DNA of 64,000 nucleotides, from positions 15,577,501 to 15,641,500 of the forward strand of contig CATIUR010000001.1 of assembly GCA_949592205.1 (NCBI GenBank). The letters run 5' to 3'. This DNA is from Helichrysum umbraculigerum (lineage: Eukaryota; Streptophyta; Magnoliopsida; Asterales; Asteraceae). Position 1 is the first letter of the stretch, and every line of letters starts with the position of its first letter. Positions 9,739 to 20,906 of the stretch are shown here, piece by piece. Below the pieces are notes generated by a model. That model was not told where the DNA came from. It did not search any database and saw only the letters and a list, made by a program, of their open reading frames with translations. Both the position numbers and the translations under genes were made by a program.

Positions 9739-10349
9739 AGGTGGTATGGTGGTTGAGCAGTGGAGCTGGAGGTATTAAATCTGGGTCAGGATTATTAAGT
9801 TATATTTTGTAATGTAAAGTCCAAGACAAACCCATGTTCTCAAGTGGTCCTTTAGCTCCATTTTTTTGGCTATATTTATGCATTCTAGGAGTACCTCATG
9901 TGCAAGTGGACAGTTTTTAGTCGTTTGCTTTGTATTGTAATGTTACTACTTTGGATTCTTGTATGCTTTTTTCAAAAGCACTATCTATGCAGATTCCACT
10001 ATGTTGACTGGTTTAGATTTACTTTATGTCCACTTTCCAATCCTATTTTATTGCTTATCTAATCTATGCATATCTGTTTCAACCATATATGTACATCTAC
10101 AGTCTTGGAACTACTTATTTACTTGTCATAAAAGGTTCAATTCAAACCACTGTAAATGCAGTTGGTGAAAGAAATTAATACACAAACCATTTGAAATCTA
10201 ATCTATGCACAATGTAAATACAGTGGGTGAAACATAACCATTTCCCATTGCATTAAAGTGATACCAAAATACAAGCATCTAAGTTACCAAGTTACAATTG
10301 CTAGTTAGTACTACATCTACAACAAAGATGCCAAACCATCGGTACAATC
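9739..10349. other. MULE noncoding stretch
   Basis: Lies between the convergent 3' ends of the transposase and the antisense GRF-like gene. I see no ORF or structure worth calling. Confidence 0.5.
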
Positions 10350-10809
10350 CTACTTAAACATGACTAGAAGCACAACAATCATCACCAAAATGACCAAAAA
10401 CTTCTTCATAAACACTGCCTTAGACTTGACTGTATGCAACTCCATTTGCAGTTTGTTAATGTCTTTTTCCTTGCTAGACTTGAAAACCTCAAACTCTTCT
10501 TGCATCCTCTCTAGCCTTTCTCTGTTCATCATGCTCTCCCTGAAAGCTTGTTTCTGATCTCGATTCAATGCCTTGTACAGTTCATTCAAGTTAAGCTTGT
10601 ACCAATCATTAGTTAGTTCATCATCAATAAACCAATACGCGTCACAACCTTTCCAAGCACACTACACAAAATTTATACAACAAACGATAAGTAAAGAAAC
10701 CCAATTTCAAAAAATTCAGAATTTTCACTGACCATGGAATTGGGACAAGTGGAATTGGAAGGTCACGATTATGGCTTGAATTGAACGAGAAAGATGATGA
10801 AGATGACAT
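10350..10809 (-). pseudogene. GRF zinc-finger-like protein gene carried by the MULE, core missing
   Basis: Exon 1 starts at ATG 10809 (MSSSSSFSFN...), reads RDLPIPLVPIPW and ends at a GT donor. A downstream part (10661-10350) starts after an AG acceptor with CAWKGCDAYWFIDDEL, continues into a charged coiled coil and ends in a hydrophobic segment (FLVILVMIVVLLVMF), a probable membrane anchor. This matches plant GRF-type zinc-finger proteins often found near MULE transposases: Ser-rich start, Cys-rich GRF core, coiled coil, C-terminal anchor. The GRF core is absent and the visible exons do not join in frame, so an exon was lost. It could instead be an active gene with an unrecognised short exon, which I think less likely. 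Confidence 0.5.
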
Positions 10810-10900
10810 GCTCGCTATCGCCGCAAATGGAGTTACGTGGTTAGGGTTCGTGAGTGTCAAAATGAGGGAGAAAGAAACGTTTTAAATTGGGGAATTTTAG

Positions 10901-10958
10901 GTGACGTGGCAGCGACGTGTCTCGTGACGTGGAAATTATAATGACGTGTCAGCTGACG
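10901..10958 (-). promoter_or_regulatory. TGACGTG motif cluster upstream of the GRF-like gene
   Basis: TGACGTG or CGACGTG occurs five times in under 60 bp, just upstream (minus sense) of the GRF-like start and inside the MULE's subterminal region. ACGT-core sites are typical of bZIP factors; binding is inferred. Confidence 0.45.
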
Positions 10959-11122
10959 TGTAATGATAGTCAGCATTTATACCAACCAAATGGTAAAACC
11001 TTAACTTTCAAATATCCGGGCACAAAACTTTCCAGTTAGTGCCATACATGAGCAATATAATTGGTAGGTTGCATACTTGGAACAATTTGTGGCAGTTCGT
11101 TGCCGATTTTTATCATTTACCC

Positions 11123-11350
11123 AAATAAAAATACATAACTTGAGAATTGGAGTGAAGCTCAAAAAGTGGACTGAATATGAAAGAAGTTAAAACTTTTTCC
11201 TATAAGAGATGAGAGAGAAATGATTTCTATGCTTATTTGTTATTTTAATTTTAATATTTGCATAAAGTTGGAAAATTTTCTATTTTTTTGTTCATGTACT
11301 TTTACTATTCATTGGTAGTTTTTATCCAGTGTAGCAGATTCCCCTTTCTT
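11123..11350. other. AT-rich spacer, nothing recognised
   Basis: Possible MULE flank. No ORF, repeat or RNA gene seen. Confidence 0.4.
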
Positions 11351-12555
11351 AGAGCATCCCCAATGTACACATTAAAAATTTACACTAAGATAATGTAAAA
11401 CAAGAATCTTTTAAGCATATTCTTACACTAAATTTTTTTTTACCCCAATGTGTGCACTAAAATTTTACACTAAATCTTTTTATATTATATAAAGTACATC
11501 AAATAAAGATGGTGGATGACATAAAAGTACATTTGTATTGGTTTATATTATTATAAAATAGTGAATAGGGTTTTAGTGTAATCTTTAATGTAGCATTAAG
11601 AGCATTTCCAATGTGTTCACCATTTGTGCCTTTTTGCACTATAATAGTGCAAAGTGCAAAAAATGCACTCCAATGTATGAACTAAACATTACACTATATT
11701 TGGTGTAGCACTAAACTTAGCACTAAAACACTATTCACATTATAATAATAATATAATGATTAATAGATGGTCTCGTGGATTCATATAAACCACATACTGC
11801 ATATTGAAGTACATTATATTATTTAATTATGTGTTATAAATCAATTAAATAAGATTTAGTGTAAAAATTTAGTGCAACACATTGGAGCAACTTTTTTTTA
11901 GTGCAAGTATATTCCATAAAGATTCTCATTTTGCACTAAAATAGTGCAATTCACCACACTATTTTAGTGCACACATTGGAGATGCTCTAGAGCATCTCCA
12001 ATGTATACCCCAAATGTACTTTTTTGCACTATAATAGTGCAAAAGTGTAAAAAATGCACTCCAATGTATATACTAAACCTTACACTATTATAGTGTAATC
12101 AAAAGTCAATACAAAATTACATTATATTTGGTGTAATATTAAACTAAGCACTAAAACACTATTCATAAATAATAATATAATGATAAATAGATGGATGCAT
12201 GTAAGCCACGCACTGCATAAAAATATTAAAGTACATTATATTATTTAATTTAAGTGTTTTAAATCAATTAAATAAGATTTAGTGTAAAAATTTAGTGCAA
12301 CATATTGAAGCAAATTTTTTTTAGTGCAAACATATTCTATGAAGATTCTCGGTTTACACTAAAATAGTGTAATTTACCACATTATTTTAGTACTTACATT
12401 GGAGATGCTTTAAATATAGTGCATTTTAAGCTTTGACTTTTCATTACACTAAAATAGTGTAAATTTTAGTGCTAAAATTGGAGTGCATTTTTTGCACATT
12501 TGCACTATTTTAGTGTAGAAAAGTACATTTAGTGTGTACGTTGGAGATGTTCTTA
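11351..12555. mobile_element. Cluster of related MITEs with GAGCATCTCCAATG ends
   Basis: GAGCATCCCCAATGT near 11353, GAGCATTTCCAATGT near 11602, and a head-to-tail junction GATGCTCTAGAGCATC near 11985 mark at least three members. The third (about 11990-12553) has long inverted arms and carries a segment similar to the second, suggesting nesting. Several ends sit beside TTA/TAA, which would fit Harbinger/Tourist-type insertion. Internal palindromes such as TTGCACTATAATAGTGCAA recur. Confidence 0.6.
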
Positions 12556-13544
12556 GTGTGTACCTTCACTTATTATCTCCTCTGTTGCTGAACCACGTGG
12601 GTCTCACAATATATTTATTTGTTTATTGCTTATTCTTTTTTTTTTTTGTTGAGCTAGTATTTCATTTTATATGGTGGTCTATTGGATCCATTTTTTTATA
12701 TCAAAAAAGTAATTGAGTTATGACTTATGAGTACAGAGGACACAAAATCTAGCGAGCTGATAAATATAACATAAAAAGTTATTCATATAACAAATTTATG
12801 TTGTAGTACACTTGTACTATAAGCGAAAGTGTTGTACAGTTTGTTGCATGTATCATGTATTTTGTTGTATTTATCAACTCCCAAAATCTATATTGCATTT
12901 GCATTATTATCTGCTCCGTATTTATTAACTATGATTTAGGTTGTTTAAAATAGATTGTCTATTATTTTATTCGTAGAGAAGATCGATATCATTCATCACC
13001 CCAGTTTAGTTGAGGAAAATAAGTTCTACATGTTCACAGCGAACCGTGATTAACAATCCTTGTTTGTAATATGGTTTGATTCTCCACCACCCACGTAAGA
13101 AACAACACTATACTAATATCCATTTGGACCAATGTTTCCGGTGTTCACATTTGATTCACATCACCATATTCTTTTTCCTTTTTTGTTGCTTTCAGTATTC
13201 ACATTTAATTACGACATCTCTCCGGCAATGTTGAATATGCTATAAAAATATAAGTTTAAATATGTTTACATCGAGGAATTGAGGACAAAATTTGAAACTA
13301 CGATGGAGGAGATGGGACATAAAAAACTACTCCGTATTAGAAATAAAGGATATCCGGAACGTACCCGAATATATGTGACGGAAGCAGAGTTATCTAAAAT
13401 TAACCAAAAAAATATAATAATTTGTTTAAAGTATTTATTTGAGCAACCGCTCTTTCAATTATTGGATCACGTATTTCTTTTCCAAAATAAATTAAACTTA
13501 CTAGATTTATTACCACATTGGTAGATATCCTATTATTTGATTTT
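12556..13544. other. Unrecognised AT-rich sequence
   Basis: Short ORFs only, including an 81-codon frame at 13279 with no recognisable family. I assign no function. Confidence 0.4.
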
Positions 13545-13619
13545 TTTTCTACAAGGGTTACTACAACAAAACGCACTTGAAATTTATTAGTGAAGTTGTT
13601 AGAGTAAGGTTCAAATAAG

Positions 13620-14225
13620 TACAACAATTTTGGATGAGAATGGGGGAACGTGTCATTTTATTCTCTTTCGTTCATATTTTTAAAAATTAAATATCTCTCA
13701 AACGGTAAGTCGGAAATTTATAAAAATTGCACAATAAAAATCAGCGTTTTATTCCATTCGATTAGAGATGTGACAAGGTATACTTTCGACGAATTTTTTT
13801 TTTCAATTTTTAATGGGTTTTGAAAACGATTAACACATGTGTTAGAAGCTAGTAACAACACATATGTTACCAGCTTCTAACACATGTGTTACCAGCAACT
13901 AACATATATTTTACTAGCTTCTAACACATGTGTTACCAGAAACTAACACATGTGTTACCAGAAACTAACACATATGTTACCAATTTTGTAAAAAGAAAAA
14001 AGAAAAATTCGTCGAAAGTATACCTTGTGAGATGGCAAATGGAAGAGAAAAAAATGCTGATTTTTATGGTGTAATTTTTATGATTTTCGACTTATCATTT
14101 GAGAGATATTTAAGTTTTAAAAACGTGGGAGAAAAATGGGTTTTGTGACACATGGCATGTTATGGTTAATTCCTCTATTCTTATCAAAAATCTCATTCTC
14201 ATTTGAATCTCACCCGAAGTTATTA
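13620..14225. mobile_element. Foldback element with central palindromic minisatellite
   Basis: Two inverted arms of about 170-190 bp (ends near 13635 and 14215). The inner ends share CAAGGTATACTTTCGACG (near 13774) with its complement near 14008. Between them lie about six tandem ~22-bp units carrying AACACATGTGTTACCAG (13838-13985). Arms are diverged by eye, so this is an older insertion. Class unassigned. Confidence 0.6.
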
Positions 14226-14941
14226 ATGCTTATAAATGTGTACAAAATTCTCACATTAAAAATCCAAATTTTGTAACACTTAAAATTCCACCCACAAAAC
14301 TAAAAAGGAAATATAATTAAAATATAATTCACATTTTACCTAAAAAGGAAGGTAAAGGATCTTAGATATTAAATTATCACTTATTATCGATAAATTTTGA
14401 ATTTTGTTTTACATTTATTAATGATAATTTATAGTGTATATATATATATAGTCTATCAAATACGTTTTGTCAAATTTTCATTCACAAGACTACAAAAAAA
14501 CGCTACACTTACATAAATAAGTACACAAAATAGTTTACAAATTAATATTGCATGTGATAGCAATTAATTAACTTTTCTTTCCTCTTTAAACCGTTACTTC
14601 TTTGTAGGGATTTACATTGTTTTTTAGGGGGTGTTTGGCATTGCTTATTGAAAATAGATTATCCGTTTTGAAAATGAATAATAAGATAATCAGCTGTTAC
14701 AAAACGTGATTTTGAAATTTAGTGTTTGAATTTGATTCTGCTGTATGATAACGCAATAATCAGATAATCGGTTTTTTAAGTGTTTGGCTAACCAGATTAT
14801 ATATGTCTTAATATGTATAATGATCAAAGAGAACAATGTTAAATATAATTCAACTTTATAAACGTAACATTAAACAATTTTTGCAAAATTCAGCATACAA
14901 GTTATCTATCTTTATAACTAAGGGAGGAGACCCTTAATTAT

Positions 14942-16812
14942 TTGTCAAATATATACCTAGGGGTGTTCATCGGTTCGGTTTTCGGTTTCCTCGGTTTATT
15001 CGGTTCGGGTTGTTCGGTTTTGAAATTTTTTTGGGCAAAACCGAAAACCGAACCGAACACCGAATTCAAACCGAAAACCGAAAACCGAATTCGAATTCGG
15101 TTCGGTTTCGGTTAAAACCGAAAAAACCGAATTCGAACAAAAACCAGAAAAACTTTAAAAAAAAACTGAAAACCGTACAAAAAAACCGAAAAACCGAACC
15201 GAAAAACCGAAAACCGAACCGAAAAAACCGAAAACCGAACCGAAAAACCGAAAAAATAATATTATTTTTATGAATTCGGTTTTGAATTCGGTTTTCGGTT
15301 AAACCGAATTCAAATTTTTTAAAACCGAAAACCGAACCGAAAACCGAATTCGAATTCGGTTTTCGGTTTTATCGATCCAAAAACCGTTTTCAAATTTCGG
15401 TTCGGTTTTTTTTTCGGTTTTTATTCGGTTCGGTTTTCGGGTTAAACGGTTTCAAACCAAATACTGAACACCTCTATATATACCCATGCCACATCATACA
15501 AATCCTATGTGTCATCACCATATAAAAGAAATTGATGATGTGGATTTTCCTACACTTTTTATTCAAAATAAGGTAATATTCAATTAAAAATTATATTATA
15601 ACTATTTTTATTTAATAAGGTAATAATAAAATTAAATTATAACGATTTTAATTTAAAATAAATGTGTCATGTGATAACACTTATAATTTTTTATTTTAGT
15701 CCAAACTCATGACATCCTTTAATCTATTTTTTCCTTCTAATTTTATTTATAAAATCTTTTAGTTTTTTCATCTTACTCTTAACTCTTCTTTCTCTAACTT
15801 TCTCTAAGCCTCTCTTTTTAAAAAAATAAATAAATAAACTTTTAGTAAGTTATGAGAACTTGTTTTTAATGTAATTATATCTTTCATTAAAGTTTTGTTA
15901 ATTTGAAATTTTTTATTATCATCTCACAGAATAAGGGAATTCAATTTTCAATATTTAGTAACTAAATACAAACTTTATGGACTAAATCATCTCTTTTTTA
16001 TGGATCAAGTTCATCATCTATTTTTTAAAGAGTTTTTTTCTTTATGGATCAAGCTTATCATCTCTTTTTTAAAGAGTTTTTTTCTATTTTTTTTAGATCA
16101 CACAAGTTAGTTACAATTTAGTATGCAAATGGTAAGACGTGTATTTGTCAAATATATACCCATGCCACATCATACAAATCCTATGTGTCATCACCATATA
16201 AAAGAAATTGATGATGTGAATCTTCCTACACTTTTTATTCCAAATAAGGTAATATTCAATTAAAAATTATATTATAACTATTTTTATTTAATAAGGTAAT
16301 AATAAAATTAAATTATAACGATTTTAATTTAAAATAAATGTGTCATGTGATAACACTTATAATTTTTTATTTTAGTCCAAACTCATGACATCCTTTAATC
16401 TATTTTTTCCTTCTAATTTTATTTATAAAATCTTTTAGTTTTTTCATCTTACTCTTAACTCTTCTTTCTTTAACTTTCTCTAAGTCTCTCTTTTTAAAAA
16501 AATAAATAAATAAACTTTTAGTAAGTTATGAGAACTTGTTTTTAATGTAATTATATCTTTCATTAAAGTTTTGTTAATTTGAAATTTTTTATTATCATCT
16601 CACAGAATAAGGAAATTCAATTTTTAATATTTAGTAACTAAATACAAGCTTTATGGACTAAATCATCTCTTTTTTATGGATCAAGTTCATCATCTCTTTT
16701 TTAAAGAGTTTTTTTCTTTATGGATCAAGCTCATCATCTCTTTTTTAAAGAGTTTTTTTCTATTTTTTTTAGATCACACAAGTTAGTTACAATTCAGTAT
16801 GCAAATGGTAAG
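14942..16812. repeat. Tandem direct duplication of about 676 bp
   Basis: The segment from TTTGTCAAATATATACC to GCAAATGGTAAGACGTGT occurs twice (14942-16146 including a hAT insertion, and 16147-16812) with few differences. The hAT element is absent from the second copy, so the duplication came first. Confidence 0.8.
14958..15476. mobile_element. Non-autonomous hAT element rich in GGTTCGGTTTT
   Basis: Termini TAGGGGTGTTCA and TGAACACCTCTA form imperfect inverted repeats, flanked by a perfect 8-bp duplication TATATACC (14950-14957 and 15477-15484), diagnostic of hAT. The 519-bp body is almost all repeats of TTCGGTT and AAACCGA in opposing halves, so it can fold into a long hairpin. Lys/Asn/Arg-rich ORFs through it are artefacts. 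Confidence 0.88.
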
Positions 16813-17269
16813 ACGTGTACTTCTATTAATTTTATATTACTTTTCAAATATATTATTTGATTGTTGTAGAATGATTTATGTTTTGTACATATATATGCAT
16901 ATTAGTTATTCAATAAAATGTCTAAATTGTTATGGTAATTGTTACAATATATTTTTTCCAAGACTATTAACATACACATTGTTTATCAGATTGTTGCAAT
17001 GTTAACATATTATTACTACATGAAACGAAAAGGTCACAATGACTAGAAAATTATTTTTAGCTACAAAAATGTCAATTTATAACATACATATATTTTTTAA
17101 CCTTCTCATTTCATTGATATATCGTGAGAAAAAAATGTTATTATTTCATTTTTGAGAGGTTAAAATTTATAAAGTATCACTAATAACGATAAAAAATGTT
17201 TCTCTCATAATCTAAAGTTTCCCCCATTTCATATACCGTTTTGACTTACGATTCACATATTATGACATT

Positions 17270-17308
17270 TTATAATGCTATCCGTGCATCACACGGGTTT
17301 AACATTAG
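17270..17308 (+). mobile_element. Probable Helitron 3' terminus
   Basis: A CCGTG-CATCA-CACGG hairpin followed by a short AT-rich stretch and TTAG then T resembles the 3' end of plant Helitrons (hairpin then CTRR). The terminal C is replaced. The 5' end was not found. Confidence 0.5.
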
Positions 17309-18604
17309 TTTATAATAACTTAGCAATATACGAATTATTAACATCCACCACATTAACATATTAACATAATAATACTATTAAACTACAAGTATATAATGCA
17401 GACTTTCCTTTTATTAATCCAAACACTTCATTTATTTAATATACCCAGCTACCTCACTTTATCTTCAATGCAAAAGTTCACCCACATCCTCATATCTTTT
17501 CATTACCCTTCACCAAATTCTGTCACCATTGTTCTTCGCTATATTTAGTTTTTATTATCACTCTAATCAGTTCGAATCCAGCAAGAACATACATACACAT
17601 GTACAAATCCCATTTTTATCAATCTACTATAAACTCGATATCAAGAAAAGGAATCAATCAATTTGTCGTATCCATATATGTAGTTGTGTGATTGGAACAA
17701 GATTATTTTGATGAAGGTAGAAAATTGATCGCAGTCTGCAACAATCTTAGCCAAGAAAGTATTCAGGGTAGTTTTGTAATTAAGCAACATGAGGTGAATC
17801 ACGTTTTGCAAAAGTATGTAGGCACCTGCTTTTGCAAAATGGCGTTTTGTTGGGTCCAAAACGCAGATAATTGATTTTCCACTTTTCCCAGCCAAACACT
17901 ATTAGGTAGATTATTGCGTTGTGAAAATGAAATAATCAGATAATCAGCTTGCAAACGCAACCCCAAACGTCCCCTTAATTACTTTTGAATTGTCAAGATC
18001 ACTAAATTCTTGTGCAGCTAACTGATAGTCAACAAAGAAAACATTATATTTTACATATTCAAACCTTCAATTTTCATAAATATACATAATCAGCTCAGAA
18101 ATTAATAGCGTGCAATTTGACGCACGAAATACTTTTCCTACTTTGTATACGGAGTACTTGTTTTTATAAATCACATTTAACCTTTTTCAGCTAGAGCTAG
18201 TGGCCTGAAGTTGTGGCTTATACCAAATACGTACGTATAAACTAAATGTAAGTGTCCATTTAATTAAATCTATGAATAGAGAATTTTAAAAGAAGTTTCG
18301 TTATGTCTGCCGGCCAGTGAACCACAAAAGGTTAACATGGAATTACATATCCACCGAGGTCCTAGCTGGAGATGATAATGATCTTCTAGATACGACAATA
18401 TTATATTAGTCTATTGCGTTATGGTCAGATTAAGTGTACTATATGAAAACATTAAACATATAACAACGGCGTTCATTTAATTTAATTAATTAATATATTG
18501 ATTGAAAGCTAGATATTAAGTGAAAAGTGAAAACAAATACAAGTTGCGTGCATCCTTACATAGCAAATAGCATAAGCAATTCACGAAAATGATTAATACA
18601 CTTA
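17309..18604. other. Mostly unrecognised sequence
   Basis: Includes the right end of the possible hAT-like element near 17955-17976. No gene, RNA or repeat otherwise supported. Confidence 0.4.
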
Positions 18605-18805
18605 GATTTCATTTGGTTCGTGGAATTCAACAAAATTTCATTGAATTCGAATCTCAATTCCATTTCACAAAATATTGGTTCACGAATAAATTGAGTTATA
18701 AGTCATCAAATTCCCCAATTCCAAAAGGAATTTACATTTCATTAAATTTTAATTCATTTGATGAATTTCAATTTCATCAAAAATATCCCACGAAGCAAAC
18801 GCAAT
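18605..18805. mobile_element. Possible MITE with TTTGGTTCGTGG ends
   Basis: ATTTGGTTCGTGG near 18609 and the complement of GTTTGCTTCGTGGG near 18790 are loose inverted ends around an interior rich in GAATTC-like palindromes. Target duplication not established. Confidence 0.4.
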
Positions 18806-18985
18806 GTTAGTTTCATTCGGCAATCACATAGTGAACTTTGTTTTATGGATTTCTTTTTTATTGAAAGAAGATTTATGCAATTAGGGGCAACCTATCGAAG
18901 AATTCGGTAGGACTTAGTCTAGTTGACGTTTTGAGAATCTTAAGTACAGGTTCAAATTCCATCCCTATAAGTTGCGATTTTGGGA

Positions 18986-19400
18986 CTAAGGCTATGTTTG
19001 GCACGCTTGTTTTAAGAGCTTATGGGAGCTTGTAGCTTATGGTTTTCATAAGCTCTGTTTGGCTAAGTAGCTTATGAGTAGCTTATGGTTTCCATAAGCT
19101 CCAAAACCATAAGCTACTTGAAGTAGCTTATGGAAGTAGCTTGTAGCTTATGGAAAATGAAATTACATAAATACCCTCCATGTAATTATATATCATTTTT
19201 TAAAATTAATATACTTGTCCTTTTATGTCATTTTACATTCATAAGCTACAAGCTCCAGCTACTCTGCCAAACACAAATATTACCAAAAGCTACAAGCCAC
19301 CAGCTCCAGCTACAAGCTACCAGCTCCAGCTACCAGCTACAAGCTACCAGCTCCAGCTACAAGCTCCAGCTACCAGCTAGTTGTGCCAAACATACCCTAA
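18986..19400. mobile_element. hAT-like MITE with AGCTTATGG/CCAGCT repeats
   Basis: Ends GGCTATGTTTGGCAC and GTGCCAAACATACCC are inverted repeats of the common GTTTGGCA type. The left half repeats AGCTTATGG; the right half repeats CAAGCTACCAGCTCCAGCT. The ORF across the right half is repeat translation. Confidence 0.6.
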
Positions 19401-19578
19401 ATCTCAAACGTGTAGTCCAGTTGGTTTCGTCAAAAAGAATTTTGCTGAGGTTGATCACGCTTACCAATATGCATGGAGAGACTATTTAGTGGACTAGTAA
19501 GTCGGTCCAAACATTACGTACCTTACATATATATAGTGTTTTTGAACCACTCCAATTAGCTAGTGTTATCAATTCTAC

Positions 19579-19873
19579 TAAGGGTTTAGTATCTGGAAAT
19601 ATATCGAACTTGAATGCGATCTTATAAATTGTGTGTAGCTAACTTCTTTTTTTCTATTGTGTGTACTCGACTTTCAAAAAGTGTATTTCTATGTATTTTG
19701 TTGATGTGTCACTTGTCATCTGTATAGATCGACGCGTCAAAAAAAGTTAATGCTACAAAATACATTAAAAATACATATTTTGAAAGTTGTGTAAATAATA
19801 ATAAAAAAAAATAGTTAGGTATACAAAATTAAGATCGCGTACAAGTTTGATGTATTTCCAGAATATTAAACCC
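19579..19873. mobile_element. MITE with GGGTTTAGTATCTGG ends
   Basis: GGGTTTAGTATCTGGAAATA on the left and the complement of GGGTTTAATATTCTGGAAAT on the right form inverted ends of about 30 bp. A looser relative is at 20662-20906. Class unassigned. Confidence 0.5.
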
Positions 19874-19917
19874 ACTAACAAATTTTAATGTAGGTAACGT
19901 GTTCCCCTATTTAGTTT

Positions 19918-20420
19918 GGGAAAATCACAGATTTGATCCGTTTACCAACCCATTTTTAACAAAGTAATCCGTTGACTTTCATTTTTCACAAACTAATCCA
20001 CCGATTGGCGCCGCCCCGGCGCCCCTGACACAACCCACCACCCAAATAATGCCACGTGTACGAGGATTTCGAAAAAAAAAAACCAGTTGGCGCCAAGGAA
20101 CAAAGGGTGGGGCGCCGTTTTTTTTTTTTTATTTTGGTTGATTTGGCGCCGATCACATGCAAATCGAAGAGAGAGGGGCGCCAAAAAGGAAGAAGATGGG
20201 GCGCCAAAAAGGAAGAAGATGGGGCGCCAAAAAATGCAAGGGGCGCCGGTTTTGGTTTTTTTTTTTCGAAATCCTCGTACACGTGACATTATTTGGGTGG
20301 TGGGTTGTGTCAGGGGCGCCGGGGCGGCGCCAATCGGTGGATTAGTTTGTGAAAAATGAAAGTCAACGGATTACTTTGTTAAAAATGGGTTGGTAAACGG
20401 ATCAAATCCGTGATTTTCCC
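19918..20420. mobile_element. Mutator-type foldback MITE carrying GGCGCC repeats
   Basis: Near-perfect inverted arms of about 165 bp (from GGGAAAATCAC at 19918, complement ending 20420), flanked by a perfect 9-bp duplication ATTTAGTTT (19909-19917 and 20421-20429), the hallmark of Mutator insertions. The centre repeats GGGGCGCCAAAAAGGAAGAA units, and GGCGCC occurs about ten times in all. Arms differ at very few positions by eye, indicating recent origin. The several overlapping ORFs here, on both strands, come from the symmetry. Confidence 0.88.
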
Positions 20421-20661
20421 ATTTAGTTTTCAACGTTAGTTCGTTTAGTGTAATCAAATATAATTTATTGATCAGAGCATCTTCATGGGACTCAACGAAC
20501 GTTCAAGTTCTTAATTTTTATAGTTTAGGTATGCCAAGACACATCGATTTTATTATATATATATTTTTTTTAATAACAAAAAAGCCGACCAAAGCTATTA
20601 GGATGATTAATGTTATATTTATTTTATTTTATGTATTACTTGTTGATTTTCATATGGACAA

Positions 20662-20906
20662 GGGATTAGTGCAGGGGAATGTCTATTGTGTGTATCCAAT
20701 GACCAATTTGATAACGTGTCAAACGTATAATTTGCCACGTCATTTGACATGTCGTTGACACATCATAAAAAACAGGTGCCACGTCAGCCCGATACACACA
20801 ATAGACCAAAGTTGAAGATTGCTACATACAATAGACTAAAAAAAGTTGGGTACATAAAATAGATTTCGTGCACAAGTTGGATGCTTCCCTTGCACTAAAC
20901 CCTATG
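20662..20906. mobile_element. Possible MITE related to 19579-19873
   Basis: Left GGATTAGTGCAGGGGAA and right complement of GGGTTTAGTGCAAGGGAA are inverted ends. Both elements share CTATTGTGTGTA next to the left end. Confidence 0.45.

Larger units (their letters stand above)
7871..11122 (+). mobile_element. Mutator-like element (MULE), right-hand part
   Basis: Holds the C-terminal half of a MuDR-type transposase, a noncoding stretch, an antisense GRF-like gene and a probable right terminus. The terminus reads GGGTAAATGATAAAAATCGG inward from 11122 on the minus strand, which fits MULE ends. The left end lies beyond E1 and outside the window, so the terminal repeat and the 9-bp duplication could not be checked. 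Confidence 0.65.
14630..17978. mobile_element. Possible large hAT-like element
   Basis: AGGGGGTGTTTGGCATTGC near 14628 and the complement of AGGGGACGTTTGGGGTTGC near 17955-17976 resemble hAT termini, and GATAATCAG motifs recur inside both ends. I could not confirm an 8-bp duplication and no transposase is present. The interior holds a 676-bp duplication and a Helitron-like end, so it is composite. Confidence 0.35.

Noticed and set aside
13279..13524. 81-codon plus-strand ORF
   Set aside because: No recognisable motif, no promoter or relatives visible; AT-rich chance ORF is more likely.
15010..15273. Lys/Asn/Arg-rich 87-codon ORF
   Set aside because: Translation of the CCGAAAA repeat inside a hAT element with an 8-bp TSD.
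19986..20359. Several overlapping ORFs on both strands
   Set aside because: Explained by the near-perfect inverted arms and GGCGCC repeats of a Mutator foldback.
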